DNA from: JBGSON01 sp041739085 | GTDB lineage: Bacteria; Patescibacteriota; Gracilibacteria; CAIRYL01 | Direction: 5' to 3' | Assembly: GCA_041739085.1 (NCBI GenBank) | Contig: JBGSON010000040.1 | Location: 1 to 44,296, forward strand | DNA length: 44,296 nucleotides | Shown here: in pieces, positions 33,401-41,230 of the stretch | Layout: each line of letters starts with the position of its first letter | Numbering within the stretch: position 1 is the stretch's first letter | Translations under genes and position numbers: made by a program | The notes under the pieces: generated by a model | Told to the model about the DNA's origin: nothing | Database searches by the model: none | The model's input: the letters and a program-made list of their open reading frames with translations, nothing else

Positions 33401-34251
33401 AAGTTTACGACTTCAACATCTTCGCCGTCTCCAGCGGAAAGATCAAGGACAAGGAACGGGACGTTTGATCCGCCAATGGGGATAGTCCGTCCGTTCGGGC
33501 TCTCCGGTGAGAGGCTCACCTCGAGAGTTCCGGCGCTCACATCGCCATCGCCGTCTCCATCGCCGTCTCCATCGCCATCGCCGTCTCCATCGCCGTCGCC
33601 ATCGCCGTCGCCATCACCGTCTCCATCGCCTCCGGCGCAAATATCTAATCCGTTCGACACCTTGAAGGTATTGAGGACGATTTTTGCGACTTCAGCGCGG
33701 GTGATGTTCGCGTTCGGGAAGAATGCCGGCTTGGAACCGTCGACGATGCAGTGGTTTGCTGCGGTCGTGACGTATCCATAGTACCAGTCTGCAGATCCGA
33801 CGTCGCTGTAGGTGGACGGAGGATTGAGCATGGTCGGGATCTGAGCGGTCTCAAGAAGGATCTTGAGGGTCTCAGCTCTTGTTATCGGAGCATTCGGCCG
33901 GAAGTTGTCGGCGAATTTCACGATGTCATAGGCAAACGCGGTCTCTACATATTCGTAGAACCAGTTGCCCGGTGCCACATCCTCAAATGTAGGAGTGGTG
34001 GGAAGGACATCGGTATCAACTCCTCCGAGGAAGGCCTCGATGGCCATCTTCGTGAGTTCTGCCCGAGTCAGGTTTGTATCTGGGAGATAGCCGACTTTGG
34101 TGCCGTCTATGATTCCCATATCGGCGAGTTCCATAATGTAACTCTCAGCCCAGTGGCCCGTAATGTCGTTAAATGCCATTGCCGGCATAGCGACAGTGAG
34201 GACAACTGCGAAAGTTGCAACGCTCGCCATGAGTCTTTTAAGATTACTCAT
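30445..34251 (-). CDS. Probable main S-layer protein with N-terminal SLH domains and Gly-Asp linker
   Basis: From ATG 34251 the product is 1,268 residues. Signal peptide: MSNLKRLMASVATFAVVLTV, cleavage after AMPAMA. Three SLH domains follow in residues about 27-200 (FNDITGHWAESYIMELADMG, FEDVAPGNWFYEYVETAFAY, YSDVGSADWYYGYVTTAANH). Then comes a run of about fifteen Gly-Asp dipeptides (DNA about 33540-33630), a flexible, possibly calcium-binding linker. The remaining 1,000 residues are repeated beta-rich, acidic, Lys-poor modules with 'GDFPIEGEIMTIG' punctuation like that of the three C-terminally anchored paralogues. Size, acidity, strong terminator and monocistronic layout fit an abundant S-layer protein (inference). 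The frame is open to 34281, but the chosen Met gives a standard signal peptide. Confidence 0.88.
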   Translation of the reverse strand: MSNLKRLMASVATFAVVLTVAMPAMAFNDITGHWAESYIMELADMGIIDGTKVGYLPDTNLTRAELTKMAIEAFLGGVDTDVLPTTPTFEDVAPGNWFYEYVETAFAYDIVKFADNFRPNAPITRAETLKILLETAQIPTMLNPPSTYSDVGSADWYYGYVTTAANHCIVDGSKPAFFPNANITRAEVAKIVLNTFKVSNGLDICAGGDGDGDGDGDGDGDGDGDGDGDGDGDGDGDVSAGTLEVSLSPESPNGRTIPIGGSNVPFLVLDLSAGDGEDVEVVNFTISHSGLGEQDDIDTVKIFDGYMQKGSGRGFTSDGQIAPLNLQSDPLLIPAGTTKTVVVAGDIGDVADGVVAGGEHVFGVDVPEDVVAIDADTGGDVPVTGDFPIEGEIMTIGNVEVGDLNFDFRAVSDDEVEVGQTDVELCRMQVEAGNAEDVLLQAMTLEFNGPGDGDIGNVYIEFQGERISDIVDSVIGEKATFDFTGLEDGGFLLEDGDTKTIRCKGDILGGVDETLEVKFDEVSTDVIGTGLTYGFGVKVTESGATDIIQVIGGDIVFAVDSTSREVAPDTDGVNWGTLTISNYGEALEIKKNVTMHVNFNNCNDPATAENEATDVASYLQSIKLVDVDTGSTYWGPEDPAVVGGVAVDLEFNDQVVIDVNEVLVLDIMGDVNANAIEGCELFFALDMTTVNLEGIESKEETQCGGVDPDPKHDCKPAGNPTTKTYTIQEPAIDVTLKTLSNDSYVARADDKLVWEGTFRANDSEDLYVRRVTFTELGTTIDDDVDDCSIYSKEGTVTTLEQQGENIDGGQLVFSSLDDDGEGGIYIQHGGEVGIIVRCNIGSSLSAAAPTLILRLDANNTTQLDVEDQDGDEATITNFGAFTSATYTLIESGTIDVWQKDSVSPDSGIIVADGTSTANTVAGFAFDAKDEDANVEDLTVFIAAVNTAAWYPDVLNDQDAIDMVSLYYSDGTAVLKKNGQNASTGALTVVAGGAEAYLQDLDLVVEEASSSETTVLTKVYLNQIATNDVANSGMAFNVLLDFTDGQFTIRGEDSGAQYTTDTDVNLAISDGDEVNEETDAAETMFVMRNKVIAEKVTSTTSLSNQTQGELLKVSLVKSDDDSEAYLQSVRVFIAPSGAVALTNVTLRNGSNEVIACSPAAAAPAATVLTVGTDGCAALYPLVNTAQLFGVGFYDEISGASETYVVRADIAGVANDDKVTATIEVNASAPGVDGITWRDEGRDNGVTGVDMRWIDLGDSSTSQIQNVLVE
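33540..33630 (-). repeat. In-frame hexanucleotide repeat encoding (Gly-Asp)n
   Basis: About fifteen units of a degenerate 6-base motif (GGMGAT/GGCGAC read on the minus strand) encode alternating Gly and Asp between the SLH domains and the beta modules. Codons vary (GGC, GGA, GGT; GAT, GAC), but such a tract can still change length by slippage in steps of two residues. Confidence 0.9.
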
Positions 34252-34715
34252 GTTAGAAAAAGGATAAAAGAATAAAAACAAAGAAAGAAATTTTAACCTG
34301 TCCCTTGGAGGAGACAGTTCAAAAAGGGTGAGATGACTAATAATCAGATAAGGGGTATGAATTTCTCTGCAATTCAGTTCAATGAAAAGTGAATGGCCGT
34401 ATTTTTAAGGAACTCTCTTTCTGGAATCGGGTCATTCGACCCATAAGTACATGATTCATTCCCTCTCCACGAAAGCTTCTTTCTTGCTCCGATGAAAGTG
34501 CCGCTCAATCATACGTGTTTTGACGAGGGGGTGTCAATTGAAACCCTGAAACAATCCCGGGGGAAGTGAAACGAAATAACCGATAAAGATTGAAACAACG
34601 AAATCATAGCCTGAGTGGCTTTTCTCCTCATTATTTGCATTTCTTCCCTCATGATTTATTTTGTTAACTATTCTCGGTGTTTCATTCCCGGAAGAGCACT
34701 TTTTTGGGAAAAATG
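34252..34715. other. Long leader/intergenic region upstream of the S-layer gene
   Basis: This 464-base stretch has no convincing gene. Nearest the S-layer start is a T-rich leader (minus strand CTTTTATCCTTTTTCTAACATG-like, similar to the groES leader CTTTTATCCTTTCTCC). A hairpin CTGTC...GACAG lies at 34298-34317. AT-rich stretches near 34340 and 34640 could hold promoters, but I cannot fix one. A long 5' leader would be usual for an abundant, stable S-layer mRNA. Confidence 0.4.
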
Positions 34716-35648
34716 TCATTCTCCCCCTCCGATCACGAGAGACATCCAGTTTCCGTTTTCATGAAGGATTAGGCTTTTGCCCTGAGGGAAAAAATAGGCA
34801 GTGTCGATGTTGTCCATATTGATATAATTCCTTTTTTCCTGAAAAAGAACATTCCAGAAGAAGACTCCTGCTTTCGTCACCACCAGGATATCATCGCTCT
34901 CGGGCATCCACCAGACGCCGACGATAGGGACGTCTTCCACCAGAAGCTCTTCAATGGTCTCGTCTTTCAGGTTTTTGGAGTAGAGGTAGCGCCCTCTCGC
35001 GAAAACAAGATGCCCACCCTCCGGCGATATGACGCTCTCTGCGATCTCGCTCTCCCGTGATGAAAACATCGACGAAGAGAAGACCTTTTTGTTCCAGGGG
35101 TTTCCTTCCTGAAACCTCACGGAGACTTCTCCTTCCCCCAGGAACTCAATGCTCACCGGTTCTTCGTCAAATTCATAGACGGCCACCTCATCCGCCATAA
35201 AATCAAAGATTTCGATCGCCTTCATCCCGGAAAGGATCTTCACAAACCCCTGGAGATCCTTATCGATGATGAGGTCATCATCCGTCCCGATCATCTTCAT
35301 GTCCTCTGCGGGTTCGAGCGGAACAAGCTGGATTTTTTTTATCTTCGTCACATATTCCATCTCGACAAAGAGCCTTGCCTCGATGGCCTCATAGTTGCTC
35401 CTTATGATTTTCACATCAATCGCTCCGAGCGGAAAACCCCGGAGGACGAGGGGGGATTCTCCTTTCATCTCACCATTGATGAAGATAAGAGTCCCGCTTT
35501 CCGGATCGGTAGAAATATCGATGACTCCCGTAGGAATGATCTCTCCCGTCTCAGGATCGACCCTCCATCCTTGTATATAGAAGAGGGACGCGGCTCCTCC
35601 GATGAAAAAAATAATAAGCCAGATGAGGATCCTGATCTTCCTCTTCAT
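34716..35648 (-). CDS. Membrane-anchored PEGA-domain protein
   Basis: The 310-residue product has an N-terminal membrane anchor (IRILIWLIIFFIGGAASLFYI). A PEGA domain follows at about 40-110: GVIDISTDPESGTLIFINGE, GESPLVLRGFPLGAIDVKI, then the SNYEA strand. The remaining 200 residues are beta-rich (SPEGGHLVFARGRYLYS, VVTKAGVFFWNVL, AYFFPQGKSLILH) and look like blades of a propeller-type domain. PEGA domains sit outside the membrane and are thought to mediate binding to the wall or other surface parts. The start ATG overlaps the cysS stop (ATGA, 35645-35648), so translation is coupled to cysS. Confidence 0.85.
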   Translation of the reverse strand: MKRKIRILIWLIIFFIGGAASLFYIQGWRVDPETGEIIPTGVIDISTDPESGTLIFINGEMKGESPLVLRGFPLGAIDVKIIRSNYEAIEARLFVEMEYVTKIKKIQLVPLEPAEDMKMIGTDDDLIIDKDLQGFVKILSGMKAIEIFDFMADEVAVYEFDEEPVSIEFLGEGEVSVRFQEGNPWNKKVFSSSMFSSRESEIAESVISPEGGHLVFARGRYLYSKNLKDETIEELLVEDVPIVGVWWMPESDDILVVTKAGVFFWNVLFQEKRNYINMDNIDTAYFFPQGKSLILHENGNWMSLVIGGGE

Positions 35649-37054
35649 GAGGACTCATGAATGAGTTCAAAGTCCTCTCCCTGGTCCCTGACGATATATC
35701 CGAAACTCTCGATCTCCTTCCGGAGTTCGTCAGAAAGCGCCCACTCGGCATTTTTTCTCGCTTCCTTTCTTTTTTCCGCAAGAGCGATGACTTCCCGGGG
35801 GATCTCCTGTTCGATGGCGACCAGGGAGACTCCGAGTATTTTTCCGGCGAAAATAATGAATTCCATTCTCTCTTCCGGGTCGAAACGACCGGGAACGAGG
35901 AGTTCGAAAAGAACAGAAACCGCCTTCGGCGTGTTGAGATCGTCATTCATGGCGGCAATAAACTTATCCCTGATCCCGCTCACTCCTTCCCTTTTTTCTG
36001 GTGTGGTCTTCATTTTTCCCACCTCCCTGGTGAAATTCCGGATCCGCTCCAGCCCCGCGGCTGATGCTTCGATCGCCTCTTCCGTGAGATTGAGTTTCGT
36101 CCGGTAATGATTGGTGACGAGGAAGAAACGGATCGCGTCCTCTGAGTGTCCTTTCTTCTTCAGATCATCCAGGGTGAAGAAATTCCCGAGCGATTTGGAC
36201 ATTTTTTCACCGTTCACGAGGAGGTGCTCATTGTGCACCCAGTACCTCACCGGATCTTTTTTATACCCGGCAAGGCTTTGCGCGATCTCATCCTCGTGGT
36301 GCGGGAACTGGAGGTCGATCCCTCCGGAATGGATATCAAAAGGGAACTCCTCGAATGCCGCCTTTGCCATCGCACTGCATTCGATGTGCCAACCCGGACG
36401 TCCCGGGAGGTTCTTCCCGTTCAGATGAAAATCCCATGCGGGCTCACCTTCTTTCTTCGCCTTCCAGAGTACAAAATCCTGGACATTCTCTTTTTCGATC
36501 TCGTCCGCGAGGCTCCTGGTGCCGGTCTTGAGCTGATCGAGCCGGAGATTGACGAGTTTTCCGTACTGCGCCCCCTTCAGGTGCTTTTCGAGGGAGAAAT
36601 ATACCGATCCTTCTTTTTCATATCCGATCCCGTTCTCTACAATGAGACGGATAAGCTCCTGCATTTCTTCGATCGATTCCGTTGCTCTCGGGTTCTTATA
36701 AAAATTCTCCCTCTCTATATGAAGCCGTTTTAGGTTGTCAAAAAAAAGCTCTTCGTATTTTCTCGTAAAAAGAGTGAGGGCCTCCATCGGATCTTTTTCC
36801 GGATGATCCCGTTTGGAATCGCGGATGGTCTTGTCATCGACATCGGTGATGTTCATGACCCATCGCACATCGTGACCAAGCCCATATCTGAGCCACCGGT
36901 AAAGGGTATCAGCGAAGAGGAATGACCGCAGATTGCCAATATGGACAACGTTGTAGACAGTGGGCCCGCAGGAGTAGAAATCAACCCGGTTATCCCGGAC
37001 AGGTCTAAATTCTTCTTTCTTCCTCGTGAGGGTATTGAAAAGCTGAAGAGACAT
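35645..37054 (-). CDS. cysS: Cysteinyl-tRNA synthetase
   Basis: From ATG 37052-37054 (MSLQLFNTLTRKKEEF) the product is 469 residues, normal for CysRS, which charges tRNA-Cys. Motifs: FYSCGPTVYN with a zinc-ligand Cys, the HIGH-type VHIGNLRSFLFAD, WHIECSAMA with zinc Cys, FPHHEDEIAQS with zinc His, and KMSKSLGNF. The C-terminal helical domain (about 380-469) is present. The frame continues upstream to 37129, but that first codon is TTG and the extra residues do not match the family. A TATTAT box (37064-37059) lies only four bases before the ATG, so the mRNA may be nearly leaderless. Translationally coupled to the PEGA gene. Confidence 0.97.
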   Translation of the reverse strand: MSLQLFNTLTRKKEEFRPVRDNRVDFYSCGPTVYNVVHIGNLRSFLFADTLYRWLRYGLGHDVRWVMNITDVDDKTIRDSKRDHPEKDPMEALTLFTRKYEELFFDNLKRLHIERENFYKNPRATESIEEMQELIRLIVENGIGYEKEGSVYFSLEKHLKGAQYGKLVNLRLDQLKTGTRSLADEIEKENVQDFVLWKAKKEGEPAWDFHLNGKNLPGRPGWHIECSAMAKAAFEEFPFDIHSGGIDLQFPHHEDEIAQSLAGYKKDPVRYWVHNEHLLVNGEKMSKSLGNFFTLDDLKKKGHSEDAIRFFLVTNHYRTKLNLTEEAIEASAAGLERIRNFTREVGKMKTTPEKREGVSGIRDKFIAAMNDDLNTPKAVSVLFELLVPGRFDPEERMEFIIFAGKILGVSLVAIEQEIPREVIALAEKRKEARKNAEWALSDELRKEIESFGYIVRDQGEDFELIHESS

Positions 37055-37071
37055 AGAAATAATAAGCTCTT

Positions 37072-37092
37072 CGAAATTTTTGCAAAATTTCG
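37072..37092. promoter_or_regulatory. Perfect palindrome between cysS and the glycosyltransferase gene
   Basis: CGAAATTTT (37072-37080), TGC, AAAATTTCG (37084-37092): a perfect 9-bp dyad in a 74-base divergent promoter region, next to the likely -10 box of cysS. It is a candidate operator for one or both genes. Confidence 0.4.
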
Positions 37093-37128
37093 GCTTTTCG
37101 GCAAGAATGAATGCTGAAAATGGCCGCA

Positions 37129-38478
37129 ATGAAAAATATCCTCATCATCGGCTCGGGTCCGTTCCCGAATGAAGAGAAGCCTCTCTCGAGCGCGGGGGCG
37201 ATCCGCACGATGCAGTTTTTCCGGGTCCTCCAGCCTCTTTCCCGCGTGAAACTTGTGCTCATCTCCGGTGATAATGACGAGGGAGAATGGAGAGATGACC
37301 GCACATACGAGATCTCCCGTTCGAGTCCGCATCTTATTGCAAAGGTAAAGTCGGTCTATGATGAAGGCGGCCCCTTTGACGCCGTATTCGGTGTGAACAG
37401 CTTTCCCGCGTATGTCGCCTCTCTTCTCATTGAAGGGAAGACTCCGTTCTGGGCTGATCTTAACGGGTGGATCATGGCGGAGATGCAGGCTCAGGCGCAT
37501 GAGCTCGACCACGATCATTATCTCCAGCGCGGATGGGACGAAGAGCGTTCGGTCCTTCTCAGGGCAGACTCGTTTTCGACCGTGTCGAAAGCACAGCGCC
37601 TTGCCACGATCGGAGAGCTGGCGGCCATAGGCCGGCTCACTGCTCACGTCTTTGGAATGGAGTTTGTTCACGCGATCCCCAATATTCCCCAGGATATTCC
37701 AACGATCCCGATGACTTCGGAGAAGGTCCTCTTCCGTGGCGTGACGGTCCCGAACAATGCATTTGTCGTTGCACAGGTGGGAGGGTTCAATAATTGGCTT
37801 GATGAACAAACCCTGTTCCTCGCCCTTGAAGATGCGATGAAAAAGGATGACGGGATCTTTTTCGTTTCCACCGGGGGCACGATATCGGGGGTCGCCGAAA
37901 GCACATTCCGCCGTTTTGAAAAAATGGTGAACGGGTCTCCCCTGAGATCACGCTGTCAATTCCTCGGATGGCTCGATCCGATTTATATCCCCAAGGTCTA
38001 TGAAGAAAGCGACATCGGGATCATGGCTGATAAAACATGCGTTGAAACAGAGACCGGGGCGAGGAACCGTCTGAACGAGATGATGCAGTTCGGACTTCCC
38101 ATTGTGACGACAGAAGGGAGCGAGATCGCTGAAGACATCAGAAAGTGGTCATGCGGCAAGGTTGTCAAAAGTGGCGATCCCCTCGTATTGGCGGAGGCGA
38201 TCCTGGAACTCAAATCGCATCCGGAACTCCGGACTGCGTTCCGTGAGAAGGCAAAGGAGGTGCTCAGGACAGCACTCCTCGCTGAACATGTCATGAAGTC
38301 CGTCACTCTGTGGGTCGAGCAAAATACCATCCCTCTCCTCCATGAGCATCGCATAAAACTCGATGCGAAAGGAGTGATGTCGAAAATCGGCCCCGGTTTC
38401 CAGTATCTGAAGGAACGGGGCGTGAAGCAATTCCTGAAAAAGGCTTTCCAGCGGAAAGGCGAGAAAAAAACGGTTTGA
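37129..38478 (+). CDS. Glycosyltransferase (GT-B fold, GT4-like)
   Basis: From ATG 37129 (MKNILIIGSGPFPNEEKPLS) the product is 449 residues. The N-terminal half is a Rossmann-like domain with a Gly-rich first loop and PFDAVFGVNSFPAYVASLL. The C-terminal half has the GT-B acceptor-donor pattern: VVAQVGGFNNWLDEQTLFLAL, FFVSTGGT, FLGWLDPIYIPKVYEESDIG, and the nucleotide-sugar region ETGARNRLNEMMQFGLPIVTTEGSE (equivalent to the E-x7-E loop of GT4). No signal peptide or membrane segment. It probably transfers a sugar in synthesis of a surface glycan. Upstream in-frame ATGs at 37111 and 37120 are possible. It is followed by a solute-binding lipoprotein and an O-antigen ligase-like gene on the same strand. 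Confidence 0.82.
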   Translation: MKNILIIGSGPFPNEEKPLSSAGAIRTMQFFRVLQPLSRVKLVLISGDNDEGEWRDDRTYEISRSSPHLIAKVKSVYDEGGPFDAVFGVNSFPAYVASLLIEGKTPFWADLNGWIMAEMQAQAHELDHDHYLQRGWDEERSVLLRADSFSTVSKAQRLATIGELAAIGRLTAHVFGMEFVHAIPNIPQDIPTIPMTSEKVLFRGVTVPNNAFVVAQVGGFNNWLDEQTLFLALEDAMKKDDGIFFVSTGGTISGVAESTFRRFEKMVNGSPLRSRCQFLGWLDPIYIPKVYEESDIGIMADKTCVETETGARNRLNEMMQFGLPIVTTEGSEIAEDIRKWSCGKVVKSGDPLVLAEAILELKSHPELRTAFREKAKEVLRTALLAEHVMKSVTLWVEQNTIPLLHEHRIKLDAKGVMSKIGPGFQYLKERGVKQFLKKAFQRKGEKKTV

Positions 38479-38539
38479 TAAGATAGTAAAAAAAGGAGAA
38501 AATCGTTCTGTAGATGCATATTTCCATCGTTTTCCATCC

Positions 38540-39982
38540 ATGAAGAAATTCATCTCCTTCCTCCTCCTCCTGACCCTCATCCTTCCATCCGGATGCAAGC
38601 GAAGAGACACTGACCCGGTGGATCCGGGTTCAGGACCCGATTCGAAGACGGAGAAGACCGTCATCGTGGTGTATAATCTCTTTGACAACGAAGATGCCTT
38701 CCGGGGACAGATCCAGGCATATGAGAGTGAACACAGCAATGTCGACATCGTGTACAAGAAGTTCCATGATCCTGCGGAATACCGGCTCCTCCTCCTCAAT
38801 GAACTCGCGGAAGGGAGAGGTCCTGATATTTTTGCCATCCGGAATGACTGGCTCCCGAGTTTCCAGAAAAAACTGACGCCGGCTCCCGCGACGATCTTTG
38901 TTCCGGAAACATATTATGAGACTTTTTTCGGAGTCGCCACGGACGATCTCGTCTCGCCGGACGAGGACGGATTCGAACAGGTCTGGGGCGTCCCGCTCTT
39001 CATCGATACTCTCGCCATCTACTATAATAAACAGCTGTTCCGCGACAATCTCCCTTCGACGAACAAACCCGGAGGCACATGGCAGGAGATCGCCGAACAG
39101 GCATTCGCTCTTACGAAAACAGATAACAGCGTCGAGCGGTTCTCTCTCTCGGGGATCGCCCTTGGTCATGCCGTGAACATCTCCTATTTTGAAGATATTT
39201 TTTCTCTCCTCCTCATCCAGCTGAACGCGACGCTTTTTGATGAGGGAGAAAATCGGACTGTTTTCGGACAAAGCCAGGGAGTGAGTGAGGGGGACGGGCG
39301 ACCCTACTTCCCGGTCAAAGAAGCGCTCAAGCTCTACACGAGCTATGCAAATCCCACATCCCAGAATTCTTCCTGGAATCTGAAGATCACGGGTTTTTAT
39401 CCTGATATGAAAGAAGTGGGCGTTTTTGCGAGAGGAAAGACCGCGATGATCTTCGGTTTTTCCACCACTTACGGTGATATCCAGGTGGCGATCGAATCTC
39501 TCTCGAAATCCGGTGAAAAGACGATCCTTCTCGAAGATATCGGCACCGCCCCCGCACCCCAGTTTTCCGGAACAGAAGAAGAAGGCCGTCATGACGCATT
39601 TGCGAAGTACTATCCTTTTGTCGTTTCGAGAAACAGCGCCAACGGTGATGCTGCCTGGGAATTCCTCCAGTATCTTTCTTCCGCGGATAGTCTCCAGGTG
39701 TATCACGAAAAAACAAAAAAACCTTCTTCCCGCCAGGACATGATCGAGGAACAGTCAACGGAAAAGATCTACGGGGTCTTTGCGATGCAGGCTCCGTATT
39801 CAAAAAGCCTCCGGACGATCGATCCGTATTCATTCTTTCTGATCTTCGGATCACTCATCGATGACATCGTGAAGAGCAAGATTTCCGTTGATGAAGCTGT
39901 TCTCAAGGCGGACCGCGAGATGAAGTGCATCCTGGAAAAAAGGAATGATCCGACGATAGATGAGGACTGCTTCTCTCTCTAA
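38540..39982 (+). CDS. Extracellular solute-binding lipoprotein (ABC family 1-like)
   Basis: The 480-residue product has a lipoprotein signal with lipobox PSGC (Cys19). The mature protein matches family 1 (sugar-type) solute-binding proteins: VIVVYNLFDNEDAFRGQIQA, then 'YESEHSNVDIVYKKF' (E-x-x-x-x-V-x-V-x-Y), LLNELAEGRGPDIFAI (the GxxPDI hallmark), VWGVPLFIDTLAIYYNKQLF (YGVPxxxxxxxLYYNK), GTWQEIAEQA, and GKTAMIFGFSTTYG. No permease or ATPase genes lie nearby, so it is either an orphan using a distant transporter or has another role. Its leader is C/T-rich (CGTTTTCCATCCATG). It ends 9 bases before the next gene. Confidence 0.85.
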   Translation: MKKFISFLLLLTLILPSGCKRRDTDPVDPGSGPDSKTEKTVIVVYNLFDNEDAFRGQIQAYESEHSNVDIVYKKFHDPAEYRLLLLNELAEGRGPDIFAIRNDWLPSFQKKLTPAPATIFVPETYYETFFGVATDDLVSPDEDGFEQVWGVPLFIDTLAIYYNKQLFRDNLPSTNKPGGTWQEIAEQAFALTKTDNSVERFSLSGIALGHAVNISYFEDIFSLLLIQLNATLFDEGENRTVFGQSQGVSEGDGRPYFPVKEALKLYTSYANPTSQNSSWNLKITGFYPDMKEVGVFARGKTAMIFGFSTTYGDIQVAIESLSKSGEKTILLEDIGTAPAPQFSGTEEEGRHDAFAKYYPFVVSRNSANGDAAWEFLQYLSSADSLQVYHEKTKKPSSRQDMIEEQSTEKIYGVFAMQAPYSKSLRTIDPYSFFLIFGSLIDDIVKSKISVDEAVLKADREMKCILEKRNDPTIDEDCFSL

Positions 39983-39991
39983 ATCCCGCAG

Positions 39992-41230
39992 ATGTCCGGT
40001 GACCCACGTTCATTTCTTCATTCCTCAGGTATTTTTTTCTGGGTACTTTTTTTCATATCCGCTCAGTCATCGCTCTTTACGCACATCGATGAGGGCATGA
40101 GTTTTGACCGCGGTCAGTTTTCCCTCATGAGTACGGTCATCTGGCCGGTCTCTTCGCTCTTCCTCGGCTTCGCGTTCCTCCTCACCGGCCTCTCACTCAT
40201 CATGGGGCGGGAGAATGAGAGAAAAAAGAGTCTTCCTTCCTCCCTTTTTCTCGGCTGGACTCTCTTTTTCTTTTTCTCCACTTTCTCTTCCTTTGTGAAT
40301 GGTTTCTCTGGGCCAGCCCTTATCTTTCTTTTTCAATGGCTTCTTTTGGGACTCATCGCGTATGCGCTTTCGATGGGATCTCTTCCCTTCTCCTCGCTCA
40401 TCCGCGTCTTTACACTCCTCGGTGTTTTCGAAGTCGTGCTTGGTCTTTTTGAAACGCTTCCGTCTCTGGCCATCCCCTATCATTTCCCCATCGGGGATCC
40501 GGTGCTTCGGAGCTCATCGGGCGAGATCCTCCGTGCGACGGGGACATTCCTCCATCCGAACATCCTCGGGTTTTTTCTCGTCATGACCTATTTTCTTTCG
40601 ACTGAGGAAAGTCCGCGACTCCGGACCCTCCGGTGGGTCATCCTTCTCGGGATCATCCTTACCTTTTCCCGGACAGCCTTTCTTGCGCTCCTCATCGGAG
40701 GAATTTTTTACTTCCTCGGATCCCGAGATAAAAAGATAGGGATCGCTGTTTTTGTTTCAGCCTTTGTTATCTTCCTTTCCGGCTTCTTTCTTCGATACAC
40801 GCTCGATGAAGTCTCTCCTTCGAACACCGAACGGATCTCCCAGACCTCTGCTGCGTTTCATGTGATAGAGAAAAATCCGGTTTTTGGAGTCGGGATCGCC
40901 CGTTCTCCGGTTTCCCTGAATGACGGCGGGACGACTCCTCCCTGGAACCTGGAGCCGGTCCACAATACTTTTCTCCACATCGCTTCCGAATCCGGACTTC
41001 CGGCAGCGGCTTCATGGGCACTTCTTCTCCTCGCGACCGGTCTTGTTCTCTTCAGGGGACAAAAATATATCCTCAGTCCCTGCATTTTTGGTCTTTTCGG
41101 GACCGTGCTGGTCTTTGCTTTTTTCGATCATCTCCTCCTGACCTCTCTCCCGGGGATGATTCTCTTCGGAGTATTCGGGGGGCTGCTCCTGCTTCTCCGG
41201 GCTGATGAAGGAAACACATCTACCGGATAA
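39992..41230 (+). CDS. O-antigen ligase / polymerase-like membrane protein
   Basis: The 412-residue product is hydrophobic throughout, with about ten to twelve membrane segments. It shows features of the O-antigen ligase/Wzy (Wzy_C) family: GEILRATGTFLHPNILGFFL (the RxxGxxxHPN loop), a helix LTFSRTAFLALLIG (TxSRxA), and the large outer loop with NPVFGVGIARSP ... PVHNTFLHIASESGLPAA, whose His is conserved in the family. Such proteins polymerise glycan repeats or join glycan to a carrier in the outer leaflet. With the glycosyltransferase two genes upstream it suggests production of a surface glycan, possibly the SLH ligand (inference). Its 3' end overlaps the next, convergent gene by 11 bases. 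Confidence 0.85.
   Translation: MSGDPRSFLHSSGIFFWVLFFISAQSSLFTHIDEGMSFDRGQFSLMSTVIWPVSSLFLGFAFLLTGLSLIMGRENERKKSLPSSLFLGWTLFFFFSTFSSFVNGFSGPALIFLFQWLLLGLIAYALSMGSLPFSSLIRVFTLLGVFEVVLGLFETLPSLAIPYHFPIGDPVLRSSSGEILRATGTFLHPNILGFFLVMTYFLSTEESPRLRTLRWVILLGIILTFSRTAFLALLIGGIFYFLGSRDKKIGIAVFVSAFVIFLSGFFLRYTLDEVSPSNTERISQTSAAFHVIEKNPVFGVGIARSPVSLNDGGTTPPWNLEPVHNTFLHIASESGLPAAASWALLLLATGLVLFRGQKYILSPCIFGLFGTVLVFAFFDHLLLTSLPGMILFGVFGGLLLLLRADEGNTSTG

Noticed and set aside
33540..33630. CRISPR or regulatory satellite
   Set aside because: It is an in-frame coding hexamer repeat for Gly-Asp within a large surface protein.
36853..37809. 318-residue minus-strand frame overlapping cysS and the glycosyltransferase gene
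   Set aside because: It is antisense to the glycosyltransferase and out of frame with cysS; no motif is visible.
38630..39706. 358-residue minus-strand frame
   Set aside because: Antisense to the solute-binding lipoprotein, which has a lipobox and family motifs.
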